A program made the position numbers and the translations under genes. The notes under the pieces are model-generated. The model was not told the origin of the DNA and ran no database searches. It was given only the letters and a program-made list of their open reading frames with translations. A stretch of 64,000 nucleotides of DNA, from assembly GCF_030269925.1 (NCBI RefSeq), contig NC_085127.1:14639501-14703500 (forward strand), in the 5' to 3' direction. The number at the start of each line of letters is the position of its first letter. Within the stretch, counting starts at the first letter, position 1. This document shows positions 1 through 10,961 of the stretch, piece by piece. This DNA is from Bombyx mori. Lineage: Eukaryota; Arthropoda; Insecta; Lepidoptera; Bombycidae.

Positions 1-173
1 TTTTTGTTCTCATGTGTGATAAGAAAAAATAATCAGGACGAGTGCGTTCGGTTAGAAAGTAAAGTAACGTTTTTTTTGCAGACGGTACAAATACACGTTT
101 ATTTGCAAATAATTAGACAAATGATATAAAAGCCTTGGATTAACTTAAAATACTGTCGTAGTGCGATCTCTCA

Positions 174-504
174 TTTTTTTTGTTGCCCTTGTATGCAGAC
201 GAGCATATGGCCCACCTGATGGTGAGTGGTTACCGTCGCCCATGGACTTCAGCAATGCCAGGGGCAGAGCCAAGCCGCTGCCTACCGTTAAGTACTCTCC
301 AAGTCTCCACAAGCCTCGTTTGAAGAAAGATATGTCATAGCGCTCGGGAAACACTGTGGAGGGGAGCTCATTCCAAAACCGGATGGTAAGTGGCAAAAAA
401 GATCTCTGGTAACGCACCGTGGATGAACGCAGTGGCTCCAGGTAGTATGGATGAACTTCTACTCCGGTGACGGGCGGTGCGATGGTAAAAATGAGACGAT
501 GATA
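174..504 (-). mobile_element. CR1-like LINE 3' fragment
   Basis: A T-run followed by TTGCCCTTGTATGCAGACG and then about 300 bp match, in reverse, the last part of the ORF and short 3' end of the full-length LINE at 20869-24547. It is 5'-truncated and the reading frame is damaged, so it is a dead copy. Confidence 0.85.
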
Positions 505-1838
505 TTATAGACAAAATTATATTTAGGTATCAGCTCGGTACATACATAAACAGTGCTCGTCCAATGTTCTAGTTCCCATAAATCAAAATCGAAAATTTAT
601 TCTTTAGGTTCGCAAATGGCAATGGCGGTTGTAGGTGATGTCGACGCGGTGCCACACGATGCAGAATTAGGAGTCAAATGAACGCTTTGATACCAAATTA
701 ATGTGAGGTTGTAGGTAATTAATTTTGATTCAATAAAGAATGTCATAACTGGATCTTTAGCTTTTTTAATTTAAAAGTATTCGCCTAATGATTGAAATTC
801 GACAATTGACACCCAAGGTTTAAATATTATAATTTAATAGTATGTACTAAATTAGCTTTCTCATTTATTTTCTGAATTAAAAGAATCTGAATAGGTATAT
901 TATCGGTTAGATACATCACCTGTTGTAGTGTATTAGCCATAGATTATACACTTAATATACCTATTTATTAGCTATGCCTGTTACTAAACTAGAAAAATGC
1001 AGTTGACAAACATGAAAAAAAATGTTATAGTAGTATGGCAACTGGGATTTTTTTTGACATTTTACTGTTCAGTGAGTAAAATTATCCCTTGGTAAGATGA
1101 AGTAACTTGATGATGATTGATTGAATGTTTTCAAATAATATACAATTTCCATCACGAGCGCGTTCGTTCACATTTGAAGGGCTGGACAGCCGTTATACAA
1201 TAAAATTAAGGCAAAGACCTCATTCTCAAGTTGGATGGAGCTATTCGTGTAGTGATATCCATGAGCTTCGGTGACCACCAGTTCATGAGTTCGTACACCG
1301 GTATTTTTATTTTTATATTTTATATTTCAATGAAACAAATTATATAAAATCAAGTTTTGACAATCAAAAAGTATCAAATTCCACAAATTTAATCTATCAT
1401 ATCAATAAACAATCTACAATTAAATAAATTATTTATTAATACAGATGTGCGTAATATTGCTTCACTTTCAGTTCAACATTGCAAACGTTGAGAAAACACA
1501 CCGATCCCTATCTAAACATGCCAAAAGAGTAACAACTCCTAAACTCTAATGCTGCTAGTTTTATAAAGTCCATTGAACTCTAATTGCACATCATTTTACT
1601 GAAAAATTCTTTTATTTCATTTTGACTACCTATAATGTTATCCAAATCAAAATCAACTGCTGGATGTATGGGCTTTGAACCTTTTGCTTTTTAAACGTAA
1701 CAAGCTATAAACTAAACGTCAATCCAATTAAATCCAATATTATTTTCGCGTTTAAAATACGTTGTTTAGTTACAAAAGTCTGCATTGAATTATAGAGCAT
1801 TATGTAACATTATTTCAACATTTTCAAAATAAGCAAAA
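505..1838. other. AT-rich stretch upstream of mS38, no gene seen
   Basis: No convincing coding region. The mS38 promoter should lie at the right edge. A 22-bp sequence at 937-958 beginning CCATAGATTAT recurs, inverted, at 9276-9297 and 38614-38635. Confidence 0.5.
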
Positions 1839-2815
1839 ATGTTGAATTCAATTCAGAATTCCGTAAAATGTACGATAATAGTTTTTTGAGGTTATGTACC
1901 TATTATTTTTATACTAATTTATCTTTACAATTTCCAGATTTACGGTGGATAAACATTAAAACTACACTGAGGGGGGTAACACCGAAACGTGTACCAAATA
2001 TTATTGCTAATCTTCCAAAAGAAAAAAATGAATTATCCGCTACGCACAAATTATTATTTTCACCGCGTACTGTTGGTCTTGAGATTACAGAAAAACCTCA
2101 AATCAGCCGAGTAAAACAAGACCCAATCCCTTATGTACCTATACTCAATCCTCGATCCATTTTGCCTCTTGTGGAAGATTGGGGTAAGGGCGAGATTGGT
2201 CTACCTTCACTTAAACAGGAGGAAATCCAAGCAGCCAGATTAATTGTGATTAGAAGGAAAAAGATGAAGAAACATCAAAGGAGGAAGCTTTGGAAGAGGA
2301 TGAGGCATCGCTGGGCCAGGGTATGCAAAACTTATATACATAGAAGTAATAATAAATGTCTTGATTCTTTCTGGACCATGAGATGTAATTTAAAGATATA
2401 ATTATGAAGTGCACCCTCTTTGAATATGAACTGACTTTTACTAATATAAATGAAGAATATGGTACATGTTATGATAAAACTTAAATGTGTCAGTCTTCAG
2501 TTTAAATTATTATTTTTATGTTTATTATGTTTGACACAAATATAATAAAACTAATAGTATATTAATAACTTTTAGGTTAAGCAACGTCGACGTCAAATCA
2601 AAGAAAAAAAGTTTCAAAATGAACTTCTAGCTCTTGTGCAGAACGCAAATGAGTTCTCCGCAGAAAAATATGTTGCGGAGAAGATTCAAAAAGCGAACTA
2701 CACCCCTATACCAACTCGCTGGAGACACAAGAGACTCCCGGAGTTCATTATACGTCAACTGCTTGGGATTGACAAGAAAATCAATTACAAACATACTGAT
2801 ACATACAAAGCTTAA
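1839..2815 (+). CDS. mRpS38: Mitochondrial small ribosomal subunit protein mS38 (AURKAIP1 family), three exons
   Basis: Proposed exons are 1839-1869, 1938-2320 and 2576-2815, giving about 217 residues; human AURKAIP1 is about 199. The family is a mitochondrial-ribosome small-subunit protein, so a mitochondrial matrix role is expected. The family mark is the very basic C-terminal block KMKKHQRRKLWKRMRHR at the end of exon 2, continued by KQRRRQIKEKK at the start of exon 3, preceded by an acidic ILPLVEDWGKGE stretch. Intron 2 (2321-2575) begins GTATGC and ends TTTTAG in phase 0. Intron 1 (1870-1937, only 68 bp) has a TACTAAT branch-point-like sequence and a TTTCCAG acceptor. The start is the ATG at 1839, in CAAAATG context, giving MLNSIQNSVKY. 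An ATG at 1868 instead would read through the intron. The family call is strong; exon 1 is inferred. No other host gene is recognised nearby. Confidence 0.85.
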
Positions 2816-3480
2816 ATTTAAATATTAAATTTATGGTAAAATGTAGGAAAGTTTGTGTTTATTATAGTTTTACACTGAAAATGTGTTTTTATTTGAAAGT
2901 TTGTAGACAAATGTTATACCAAATTATCTAATATTCTTCAAATCTGTTTTTCATTAAGGACAGCAACGAATGGTTCACCTGATATTAAGTTACTAGTATC
3001 AATAGATAATATATGAATGTCATTTCACACCTTGAGACTATTAAAGTTTAAAATGTTTATAACAAAGGCCTTATCTTTAAAACTAAAACTAAGAGTAAGA
3101 GCTAGATGCAAAAAGGTTATGTTGTTGGCACAATGGACAGATTGTAATGATACCTAATAAAGTACCTTGGTGTCAAATACACTTTTCTACTGATTAAGAG
3201 CCCGACTAAATGTTATCAATTGATTTGAAGCTTCTTTATCCTTTGGCAGGAAAGCGTTGCTTTTCAACACCACAAAACAAAAGTAAGTACATCTATCTAT
3301 ATGAAATATAATAAAATAATTTCTATTAAATCAAGTTGTTAGTCAATTAATATAGTATAATATGATACTTATTCCAAACTAATAAATATCTTTACTTCAA
3401 TATTCTTTCAAATGATTTATTGCTTAGTAGGGTTGATGTCTATGGACTCCAGTAAGCGCACAACTTCAGGCCTGCGAACT
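2816..3480. other. mS38 3' flank, AT-rich, no gene seen
   Basis: Begins with the presumed mS38 3' UTR. Around 3425-3465 there is a short Bm1-like scrap (GTCTATGGACTCCAGTAA). Otherwise nothing is recognised. Confidence 0.4.
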
Positions 3481-3489
3481 TATTGATAT

Positions 3490-3693
3490 GTGCAGCATGA
3501 AACAAAAAAAAAACCTTCAGAAAAGAAATACATGACTAAGAAGAAGGGGCCGAAATGTGGTTTAGGGTTGACCACGTGTTTGAGGTGCAGTGTTGATTGC
3601 AGGAGGCCTTCCTATGAAACCGATCTGATTGAAGGCGCAGTTAGGGCAGTTGAGAGGCAGTCTCCTTCCCGTGGTGGTCACGGGACGACCTAA
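3490..3693 (+). other. Unassigned short ORF, 67 codons
   Basis: A 67-codon frame rich in Lys and Arg with a cysteine cluster (CGLGLTTCLRCSVDC). It is more GC-rich than its surroundings and ends just before the T-run of the next LINE-tailed element. I do not recognise it. The cysteine spacing is not a clean zinc-knuckle. It may be a retroelement fragment or chance. Confidence 0.2.
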
Positions 3694-4205
3694 GTTTTTT
3701 TTCTTTTTTACGGCCCACCTGCTGGTGAGTGGTTACTGTCGCCCATGGACTTAAGCAATGCCAGGGGCAGAGCCAAGCCGCTGCCTACCGAGTAAGGGGT
3801 GACTCTAGCGCACTGGCGCCCAGAAGACGGAAAGACGCGGGGGCGACTGCGGTCCGCGTAGCCGTCGCTGCTGAACTTACTGTGGAAGAGTAACCTGCTC
3901 GGCAGTGTATCGCGTTCCGACCCGGCAGGTTGGTTCTGACCCAGCGAGGTATCCCGATACATCAGAGGCAACACGCGGGCGGCCTGATTGGCTGCCGTAC
4001 CGCGGAGACCGTGCGTGAATGTTGAGTTTGTGGAAGGCTTAAACGACAAAAGATCTTGCACAGAGCCGGTGATATTGCTCAGTAGACCGACGGTTCCAAT
4101 GTTGTTGTTCGGAACTTGTATGCGACCTTATCTTGAAAATGTCGTAAGCGAGATTCAGGCATTTGTCAAATATGTTGTGTTTTACGATGGCTATCAGCCA
4201 CAAGT
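3694..4205 (-). mobile_element. Chimeric retrosequence with CR1-like LINE tail
   Basis: The first 100 bp (3694-3795) are the T-run and 3' tail of the same LINE family as at 24420-24530. Upstream on the minus strand, the sequence does not match the LINE ORF. It is GC-rich and open for roughly 140 codons, with SNITGSVQDLLSFKP and PSRLLFHSKFSSDGYADR visible. The open frame runs straight into the LINE tail in a frame the LINE does not use. It could be a divergent non-autonomous family or a captured transcript joined to a LINE tail. The right border near 4205 is uncertain. Confidence 0.5.
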
Positions 4206-4217
4206 TAAAAATCAACC

Positions 4218-4475
4218 AACCTTTACTGGTGCTAGGACCTCTTGTGAGTCTGCACGGGTAGGTACCACCACTCTGCCTATTTCAGCCTTAACACAGTAAT
4301 GCGTTTGGGTTTGAAGGGTGGCGCAGCTGTTGTAACTATACTTGAGACCTTAGAACTTGACTCGAGGTGGGTGGCGCATTTACGTTGTAGATGTCTATGG
4401 GCTCCAGTAATCACTGAACACTAGGTGGGCTGTGAGCTCGTCCACCCAACTAAGCAATAAAAAAATAAAAAATAA
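4218..4475 (+). mobile_element. Bm1 SINE, head missing
   Basis: Matches the Bm1 body from ACTGGTGCTAGGACCTCTTG through CAACTAAGCAATAAA plus an A-rich tail. The tRNA-like head is absent, which is the usual 5' truncation. Confidence 0.9.
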
Positions 4476-5083
4476 ACTCGCTCTTCGGTTAAACAGTCAA
4501 AGATTTTTGCAAAGGTCACAAAACCAATTCTCAAGATAACTCAAAATAATTCTGCGTGGGTTGCACTGAAATCTTATCAGTTTTCGTTCGACTGCTAAAA
4601 ACAAGAATATCCCTGGAATAGAAAAAAAAACGTTAAGGTTATAGTAGGTATGTTACTAAAAGCCTTTGACACTGTAAGCCTGGTAATAATTGAAATGGTA
4701 AAAAAGGTATTTTTTTCAGAAAACTACTTCTACTTATCTGGTATTATTTTATATCTGAGTGTAAATAAGCTTGATTGTTAAAAATCGTTACTTAAACCCC
4801 CTCAAACTTGGAGGGGTGATTGTCATTTTTTCCCAATATTTCACTTCGGGTTCTTAACATAATTAAATAATAATAAAAAATAATAAAATTATTTATTGTC
4901 TTTCACACAGATTTAGATTATTACAGCTTAAAAAAAGAGAAGAAACATAGAATATGTAAAGTAACACATATAGAAAAGTCATTACAAGCGTATGTAAATG
5001 CCTATTTGGACATATTTTTATGGGCGCGCAATGTATAGCGAAGTAGTTCTTGTTTCCTTCAGATCGTGGACACAATGCACCAT
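4476..5083. other. AT-rich stretch, no gene seen
   Basis: Contains only low-complexity and short open frames. A 60-codon frame at 4893-5075 has no recognisable features. Confidence 0.4.
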
Positions 5084-5230
5084 TTTTTTATTTTTTTTAT
5101 TGCCCTTGTAGGCAGACGAGCATACGGCCCACCTGATGGTGAGTGGTTACCGTCGCCCATGGACTTCAGCAATGCCAGGGGCAGAGCCAAGCCGCTGCCT
5201 ACCGCTTAATACTCTCCACAAGCCTCTTTT
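5084..5230 (-). mobile_element. CR1-like LINE 3' tail
   Basis: T-rich start, then TTGCCCTTGTAGGCAGACG and about 130 bp matching in reverse the 3' end of the LINE at 20869-24547. It is truncated just inside the ORF end. Confidence 0.85.
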
Positions 5231-5613
5231 AATGAATTTATGTAAAATCACATTTGTGATATTTCAATGTTTCTTCACTATTTTTAATATCAGGTGTAAT
5301 TATTAATACTACTGATATTGCCATACATTTTCATTTCTTTTATTCACCTAAACACAAGATAAAGTGGAAGGAACCAGGTCACAGGAGAGGTCACTAATGA
5401 GAGGGATAGACTAAATCAAGTCCACTTTGAAAGGCGCGGGTCATGAATGTAGCAGGTTGACGGTAAATAAAACATTAAAGAAGTTTCTCGCATAGGTACC
5501 TATTTTAATGTTACTTTAACATTATTTAAGAGCTTTTTTTATCTAAAAGCTTTACATCAAACGAGTTGTTGTAGATCTGGTAATCTTTAATAAAGGTTAA
5601 GTCTTATTTCCGA

Positions 5614-5952
5614 CTAGCGACCCGCCCTTGCTTCGCTTCGGAAACATTAAATTTTATTATAGTCCCGCCATGTTGCGCGCGGTACGACAATAACTGCGGG
5701 TGACGCCGCGGGGCGAAGCTAGTCTAAAAAAAGTAGCCTAAGTTACTCCTTATATCATCAGCTACCTATCAGTGAAAGTCCCGTCAAAATCGGTCTAGCC
5801 GTTCTAGAGATTAGCTGGGACAAACAGACAGACAAAAATTGTAAAAAATGTTATTTTGGTGGATGTACCGTATATATGTTCATATGCACGTAGTAAAAAG
5901 CGGTTATTTCAATATTACAAACAGACACTCCAATTTTATTTATATGTATAGA
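5614..5952 (-). mobile_element. Non-autonomous Helitron, family 1
   Basis: Read on the minus strand it starts TCTATACATAT after an A and ends GGTCGCTAG before a T. These are the TC...CTAG ends and the A|T insertion site known for Helitrons. A short stem (AGCGA-type with TCGCT) lies just inside the CTAG end. It is about 85% similar by eye to the opposite-strand copy at 59875-60208. It has no coding capacity, so mobility would have needed a Rep/helicase from elsewhere. Confidence 0.75.
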
Positions 5953-6656
5953 TACCGATCCTTCACAAATTAATTTAATTACTACACTATTTCGTATTTA
6001 ATATAACTACTGTTATTTATGCAAGAAAATAATTCAAAATATTATTTTATAGCAGTCGCTATCCGCTCCGCTGATCGCTCAAGCAACGCTAAACGCTATC
6101 AACGGAACTAAAGCTTACTAAATTTTTAGGTCAACATCACGGCTCGTCGCAAAAATGTTCTTTATGATAAACTTGTTAATTACGGAAGAACTTTCGGTGA
6201 CTCTGATTAATGACTGCAGCTTCCGAAGCACCGATATAATGTTGATAATAACAAGAGAAAAAGCTTTACCGAACTCGACAAAAACTTTCGTCATCGGGAT
6301 ATTTGTTTGCGCGTTGTGCAATGTTACCCCTTGGCCACAGCCGAGAGCGGTGCGAATTGCGGTGCGTCGTGAGGCGCGGCAAGCGGGAGCGGCGAAAACA
6401 AATGGTAGACAACCTATGAAGTATGCCACAGCTACTGGCGGTGCGTTTTGCGGTGCGTTGCGAGGCGCGGTGAGAGGCGCGTGACATCTGCCGGCGACGA
6501 GCTGCGCCATGTGCGAGTGAAACAAATGTACTAGACAATATCGAGGTGGCCACAGCTCAGAGCGGCGCGCGCGGCGGTGTCGGTGGACGCATTGAGGCAT
6601 CGCGCGACCGAAACAAACCATTTTGTTTTTACCGCGCGTTGAGCTAATAAAATATA

Positions 6657-6812
6657 ATGGATGTGGAACAATTCATTAGTGAAATACTGAGTAGACCAGA
6701 AATATGGATGTCAAAACATCCACATCATAAATATAGGCATGTTATAAAAAAAATGTGGGACGAAATAAAACAATTTTCTAGTACTAATGGTTTCATAGAT
6801 ACTCTTGGATAG
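6657..6812 (+). CDS. MADF/Myb-like DNA-binding ORF of Harbinger element, partial
   Basis: A 51-codon frame starting MDVEQFISEILSRPEIW and continuing to KKMWDEIKQF. The Trp, Arg-Pro and K-x-W-D-E-I pattern matches the first helices of a MADF domain (typically FI..V..RP.LWD...W..I). Harbinger elements usually encode such a second DNA-binding protein that partners with the transposase. Here the domain stops early, so the copy is truncated. It sits directly inside end-unit C and is divergent from the transposase relic. A host MADF gene is less likely given the flanking inverted repeats. Confidence 0.6.
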   Translation: MDVEQFISEILSRPEIWMSKHPHHKYRHVIKKMWDEIKQFSSTNGFIDTLG

Positions 6813-7203
6813 GATTATTGAAATAAAATTTGAAATTCGAATTAATTTCGTATTCTAGATGCTTGAACCGTTGCTCGATTATTCCGTCTTGATCTGCGTA
6901 CGCTATTATGAATATTGGAGTCTCCAAACTGGGAAACAAACTGCTGAAAATCTGCATCTCTGTCTCCATCTTTCTCTTAAGGCACGAAACCTTTATAATC
7001 AATGTCACGTGCTTTTTGTTTGCCTTTACACTTTTCGTAAAAATACGAAATTTATTAGTTAGAATACCAAACGCATACTGAATTGTGACACTTGCCCGGG
7101 ATAATGTTTTGTCGAAAATTATTTGTTCCGCATTTAAACCACCCGGTGGATATGGGCGCATCGAATAATTTTTAAGAGGATAGGCTTCATCGCCAATTAA
7201 CAC
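6793..7203 (-). pseudogene. Harbinger DDE transposase remnant
   Basis: An approximately 136-codon frame containing LIGDEAYPLKNYSMRPYP, the second-aspartate block of PIF/Harbinger DDE_4 transposases, then AFGILTNKFRIF, the third-residue block. In the family the latter is preceded by a catalytic Glu (ENAFGI or similar). Here the aligned position reads IQYAFGI, so the Glu appears to be Gln. The N-terminal half with the first Asp is missing, and frames further upstream on the minus strand (7323-7460) are broken. It is inactive. Its 3' end overlaps the end of the MADF-like ORF on the other strand. Confidence 0.7.
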
Positions 7204-7571
7204 GCAAATTGAGATTTGAACCTGGTAATCTCTGTGAAGATTGAATCTATTTTCTATTAATAATCTATTTATCGGGATAGTTCTTATATTCCTAATATAA
7301 TAATAAATAGTGTGAAATCCGCCTAGTTCTCTCCTTTTCTAACTGGGTGCGCTCCTATTCTTGATTGAATAATATCTTCAGCTAAGAACGCACTTATTTC
7401 AAGGTAATATCGTGCTACTTTTGATAGGGACATTTGATAGGGCTTTCTAAATACGTGCACCTCTGACGCCGCCGCCGTCGCAACTAGTCTAGCTGTGGCA
7501 TACCCCCGCAAACAGCGCCGCTCGCCGCGCCTCGCAACGCACCGCAAAACGCACCGCCAGTAGCTGTGGCC

Positions 7572-8231
7572 AGGCCCTTTTTTAGCTTTTTGACATTTAC
7601 GCCTCTTTGAACATAAGTGTGATGTCGGTTGATCTCAGTATGGATCAGGTGTGCCGACGATTTAGAATGACTTCCATCATTACTAGCTGGTAACAGCATC
7701 TTCAGCATTCATAGCCTTTCTACTGCCTGGTCTTCATTTACTATGAATTTAATGGCAATGAGATGGTTTGGTTGGGTTTAGTAAGAGAATTTTTATGGAA
7801 AATAGTTAGGAAATTATTTTGCCCCTCGATATGTTACTCATGTATACGCCTATTTAGTTCCTTAATTTCTATCTTAAAGACTCAATGTAGGGTACGCTGC
7901 AAGTCCTAATGTTCTCTCCCTGATCCTCCATCTGGCATATTTTTTCCCGGAAGCAGTCATGAATTCTGGTTTACCTAGTCATTGTGTCAGCCGTTATCTC
8001 AATGTGGATGAGGATGGAACTTCGATCTTACATTTCAAAGTTGAACGTCGGTGTTCATTTTTTCTGGTAACCGCTTAACATCAAGTGTGTCGACAACTGG
8101 TCCATTCTAACAAAAACAAAGTAACTTATAAGAGTTTTACAGTGTAACAGGAATGTGTTTACTAAATAATATTCCATACTCTAACTTGATAAGCACATAC
8201 ACTTCGTACATTAAAGCCATTCACGTTATGA
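7572..8231. other. AT-rich stretch, no gene seen
   Basis: No recognisable coding, RNA or transposon feature was found. Confidence 0.4.
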
Positions 8232-8292
8232 TGTTTTAGCATCCCATGTCCACTTAACGCCAGGTGGGCTGTGAGCTCGTTCAACCATTAAG
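8232..8292 (+). mobile_element. Bm1 SINE 3' scrap
   Basis: CCACTTAACGCCAGGTGGGC and the following GTGAGCTCGTT match the Bm1 tail. Confidence 0.65.
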
Positions 8293-8552
8293 TTCAAAAA
8301 TGATCATAAGGCTTTTTACATGTTGTACGGATTAAAGTTTATCAGATGGACCTTCCTTTTGACCTTTCAAGGTATATGTCGGTAATTTTCTAGTTACATA
8401 ATATAAAATAGGGATGTTACAACGATAATATTGTACATCGATTAAAACAAAACTGAATTATTGAAAAGTTATTAGTTATTTGTAGACAAATCTTAAAATT
8501 TTGTTTGTTAGCATTGATATTGTAATATTGTAATAGCAAATTGTAATAAAAG

Positions 8553-8833
8553 TGAAACCCGCAAAATTATAATTTGCGTAATTACTGGTGGTAGGACCTG
8601 TTGTGAGTCCGCGCGGGTAGGTACCACCGCCCTGCCTATTTCTGCCGTGAAGCAGTAATGCGTTTCGGTTTGAAGGGTGGGGCAGCCGTTGTAACTATAC
8701 TGAGACCTTACAACTTATATCTCAAGGTGGGTGGCGCATTTACGTTGTAGATGTCTATGGGCTCCAGTAACCACTTAACACCAGGTGGGCTGTGAGGTCG
8801 TCCAACCACCTAAGCAATAAAAAAAAAAAAAAT
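8553..8833 (+). mobile_element. Bm1 SINE, 5'-truncated
   Basis: Begins in the head-body junction (GTGAAACCCGCAAAATTATA) and runs through the complete body to TAAGCAATAAA and a pure A tail. Well conserved. Confidence 0.95.
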
Positions 8834-9235
8834 TTAAGAACAATTGTAGGTAGCGGTTTCATAATTATTCTGATCTAAGTGGTCACTGCGGTAGATCGTC
8901 TGTCGTAAGCAACTATTTGACTGTAACCATTTAAAACAATAAAAAGTCACAGCGCGAATTCCATCACCACCTTAAAAAAATGCGCTCGAAGTATCAATTT
9001 TACTGTAGTGGTGGTGTTCGTCTTTTTTTATAGCTTCGCGGCAGAAATAGCTGTATGGAGCTACCTTCTCGTAAAAAAGCGTAGGTACCACGCAAATGGT
9101 TTTGTTACCGTCAGGTGCGTTAGTAGCGCATAGCACAGTTGCTTTGGTTGACTACCTCTAAACAGCGCAAACCCAATTCGTAACGTTCCTTGTAACAACT
9201 GTCATACCGTCTGTAAGGAGTTCTGTTAAAACGGT
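8834..9235. other. Unique-looking stretch, no gene seen
   Basis: Mixed-composition sequence without a usable reading frame or recognised repeat. Confidence 0.35.
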
Positions 9236-9440
9236 TGTAGCGGGCTTAGCTTGGACAGTCTGTGTCGAGTCAAATATATTAAGTGTATAATCTATGGTCG
9301 AGTCGTCCACCAATAAACAGGTTGCAAACTGTTATTTCTTATTTTTAAGGGGGGAATGATGTAGCGGGCTTGGCTTGGACAGTCTATGTCGAGTCGTAGA
9401 CCAATAAACAGGTTGCAAACTGTCGTGTCTTATTAATAAT
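9236..9440 (+). repeat. LTR-like direct duplication with polypurine tract
   Basis: Two copies of a sequence starting TGTAGCGGGCTT and including ACCAATAAACAGGTTGCAAAC begin at 9236 and 9360. Directly before the second copy is AAGGGGGGAATGA, which looks like the polypurine tract next to a 3' LTR. AATAAA would be the poly(A) signal. This may be an LTR element reduced to two short LTRs. The first copy carries a 25-bp insertion flanked by GTCGAGTC on both sides. Confidence 0.45.
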
Positions 9441-10111
9441 GATCACCCTGCATAATATCAAACACGCTCTATATAAACACAGACTCAACACGGTTATTTG
9501 AAGATGGCGAACACCACCTCTCAGCTAGTATTATGCCGCGCACTAAGGTTAGAAATACAGTGAAAGATGTTGTGTTAAGGCTCCTCAGCACTATTCATCA
9601 GTACGCTTCAAGCTTACTGAATATGGAGTTCATACGATATGAAGCACTAATCTTTTTCTTAAGCTACAGAACAGCAATTTTTTAATTGTAGCAATTTCAA
9701 ACATCGATATACTGACTCGCTTCGCATCCCTAATATCGAATTGATTAGGGAGGGGATACCTACTTATCGAGATTTTACAACTTCACGCGACAGGCTTCGG
9801 CTGTAAAACAGACTTACTTGCGTTCATAAAGTTGAGGGAAATATATAAAATATTTATGGCGCGGCGCGCTTGACGCGGTCCTCTAAATTCTTATTTATAG
9901 GCTTTCGATGACGAACTAGTAATTTAACAATCATTCGGAACATGTGACAGGAGTATAGTTCGTTAGGCAATTAAAAATGGTCAATAGTGCAATGTTGCTT
10001 GCAGACGAGAAGCAGACAACAGAGACACGAAAGATTTCAAGGACCTTTATTACCCGATAGTATTCGTTCATCGTAGAATTAATAAATAATAATAAGTAAA
10101 TATTTACTAAC
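9441..10111. other. No gene seen
   Basis: AT-rich stretch. Nothing recognised. Confidence 0.35.
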
Positions 10112-10348
10112 AATCACGCCACGTTAATTGGTCCCGTGATAAGTTCGTAAAGAACTTGTGTTACAGGTACCAGATAACGGAAATAAATGTAAGATTTTTA
10201 TTATATACATACATATATTTAATATACGTTCATAACCCTGGAAAATACATTTATATTTATCATACAAATATCTTCCCTTGGCGGGATTCGAACCCGCGAC
10301 CCCCTTATGTAGTGACCATGTCACTTACCACTACACCAGACGGCCGTT
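10112..10348 (-). mobile_element. tRNA-headed SINE (not Bm1)
   Basis: The minus strand carries polymerase III internal promoter boxes: A box TGGTGTAGTGG (10328-10338) and B box GGTTCGAATCC (10284-10294). After the head comes an AT-rich body ending near TAACACAAGTTCTTTACGAA, a tail I recognise as widespread in Lepidoptera. The 3' acceptor side does not pair well with the 5' side, so this is a SINE head and not a functional tRNA. Confidence 0.65.
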
Positions 10349-10961
10349 TATTTATTAGAATTATATTTCGCGCCGGTGTTCGGATGCTGTGAAGTAGTGG
10401 GTTCTACTATTTACCTCATAACCCTAAAACCTGGAGTGATTCTGGCGTATGAAAAGGTCTGCTGTCCTAAATGAGGGTTGATGTAAAGCGGAAAATAAAT
10501 TCATGATAATGTGATGACTCCACTTAGTGAGGTAGCGTAACCAGCGGTTAAGGTTCAGATATTGAGGGATTGACTAACTTTATATTGAACAATGCTCCGA
10601 CACTACGTAAATTCTGGTCTTGAAATTACGTAATTTATTAAAGCACCCAAAAATATGGTTGTTGGAGAAGAAAATTAATAATGGACAGAATAGAATTTAG
10701 GTAAATTTCCTTAAACGGACTTAAACTACGCATTAAAAGTACTATTATTCTATATAATGCAAAGGTAGACTAATGTTTTAAGAAGTCTGTTAATTAATTT
10801 ACAATAATTTGGACTAATCAAGAAGCACCCTCACATTTAAAAAATCTCAGACGCCATTAAATATAATGCGCTATAGTAAGATTTTCAACAGGTGCAAAAT
10901 TAATTTCAGAAAGCGGACCACAAAATAATCAAGCAATCGCTCAACTCGGGTCTCGTGCAGT
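10349..10961. other. No gene seen
   Basis: AT-rich stretch with no recognised feature. Confidence 0.35.

Larger units (their letters stand above)
6333..7571. mobile_element. Rearranged Harbinger (PIF-like) DNA transposon
   Basis: Three forward end-units beginning GGCCACAGC or GCCACAGCT lie at 6333, 6425 and 6548. Two inverted ones end at 7499 and 7571. The pair 6425-6470 and 7525-7570 is a perfect 46-bp inverted repeat. Inside lie a MADF-like ORF (+) and a DDE transposase remnant (-), the gene pair typical of Harbinger elements. At about 1.2 kb it is far shorter than an autonomous element. No clear 3-bp target duplication was found. Confidence 0.7.

Noticed and set aside
145..417. 90-codon minus-strand ORF
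   Set aside because: It is a shifted frame through a truncated LINE 3' end (174-504), not a gene.
6118..6621. 167-codon minus-strand ORF in the GC-rich Harbinger terminus
   Set aside because: It runs through repeated GC-rich terminal units and has low-complexity composition; open frames there occur on several strands.
6657..6812. Host MADF transcription factor gene
   Set aside because: Only 51 codons, flanked by Harbinger terminal units and next to a transposase relic.
10276..10347. tRNA gene on the minus strand
   Set aside because: A and B boxes are present but the acceptor arms do not pair and a SINE body follows, so it is a tRNA-derived SINE head.
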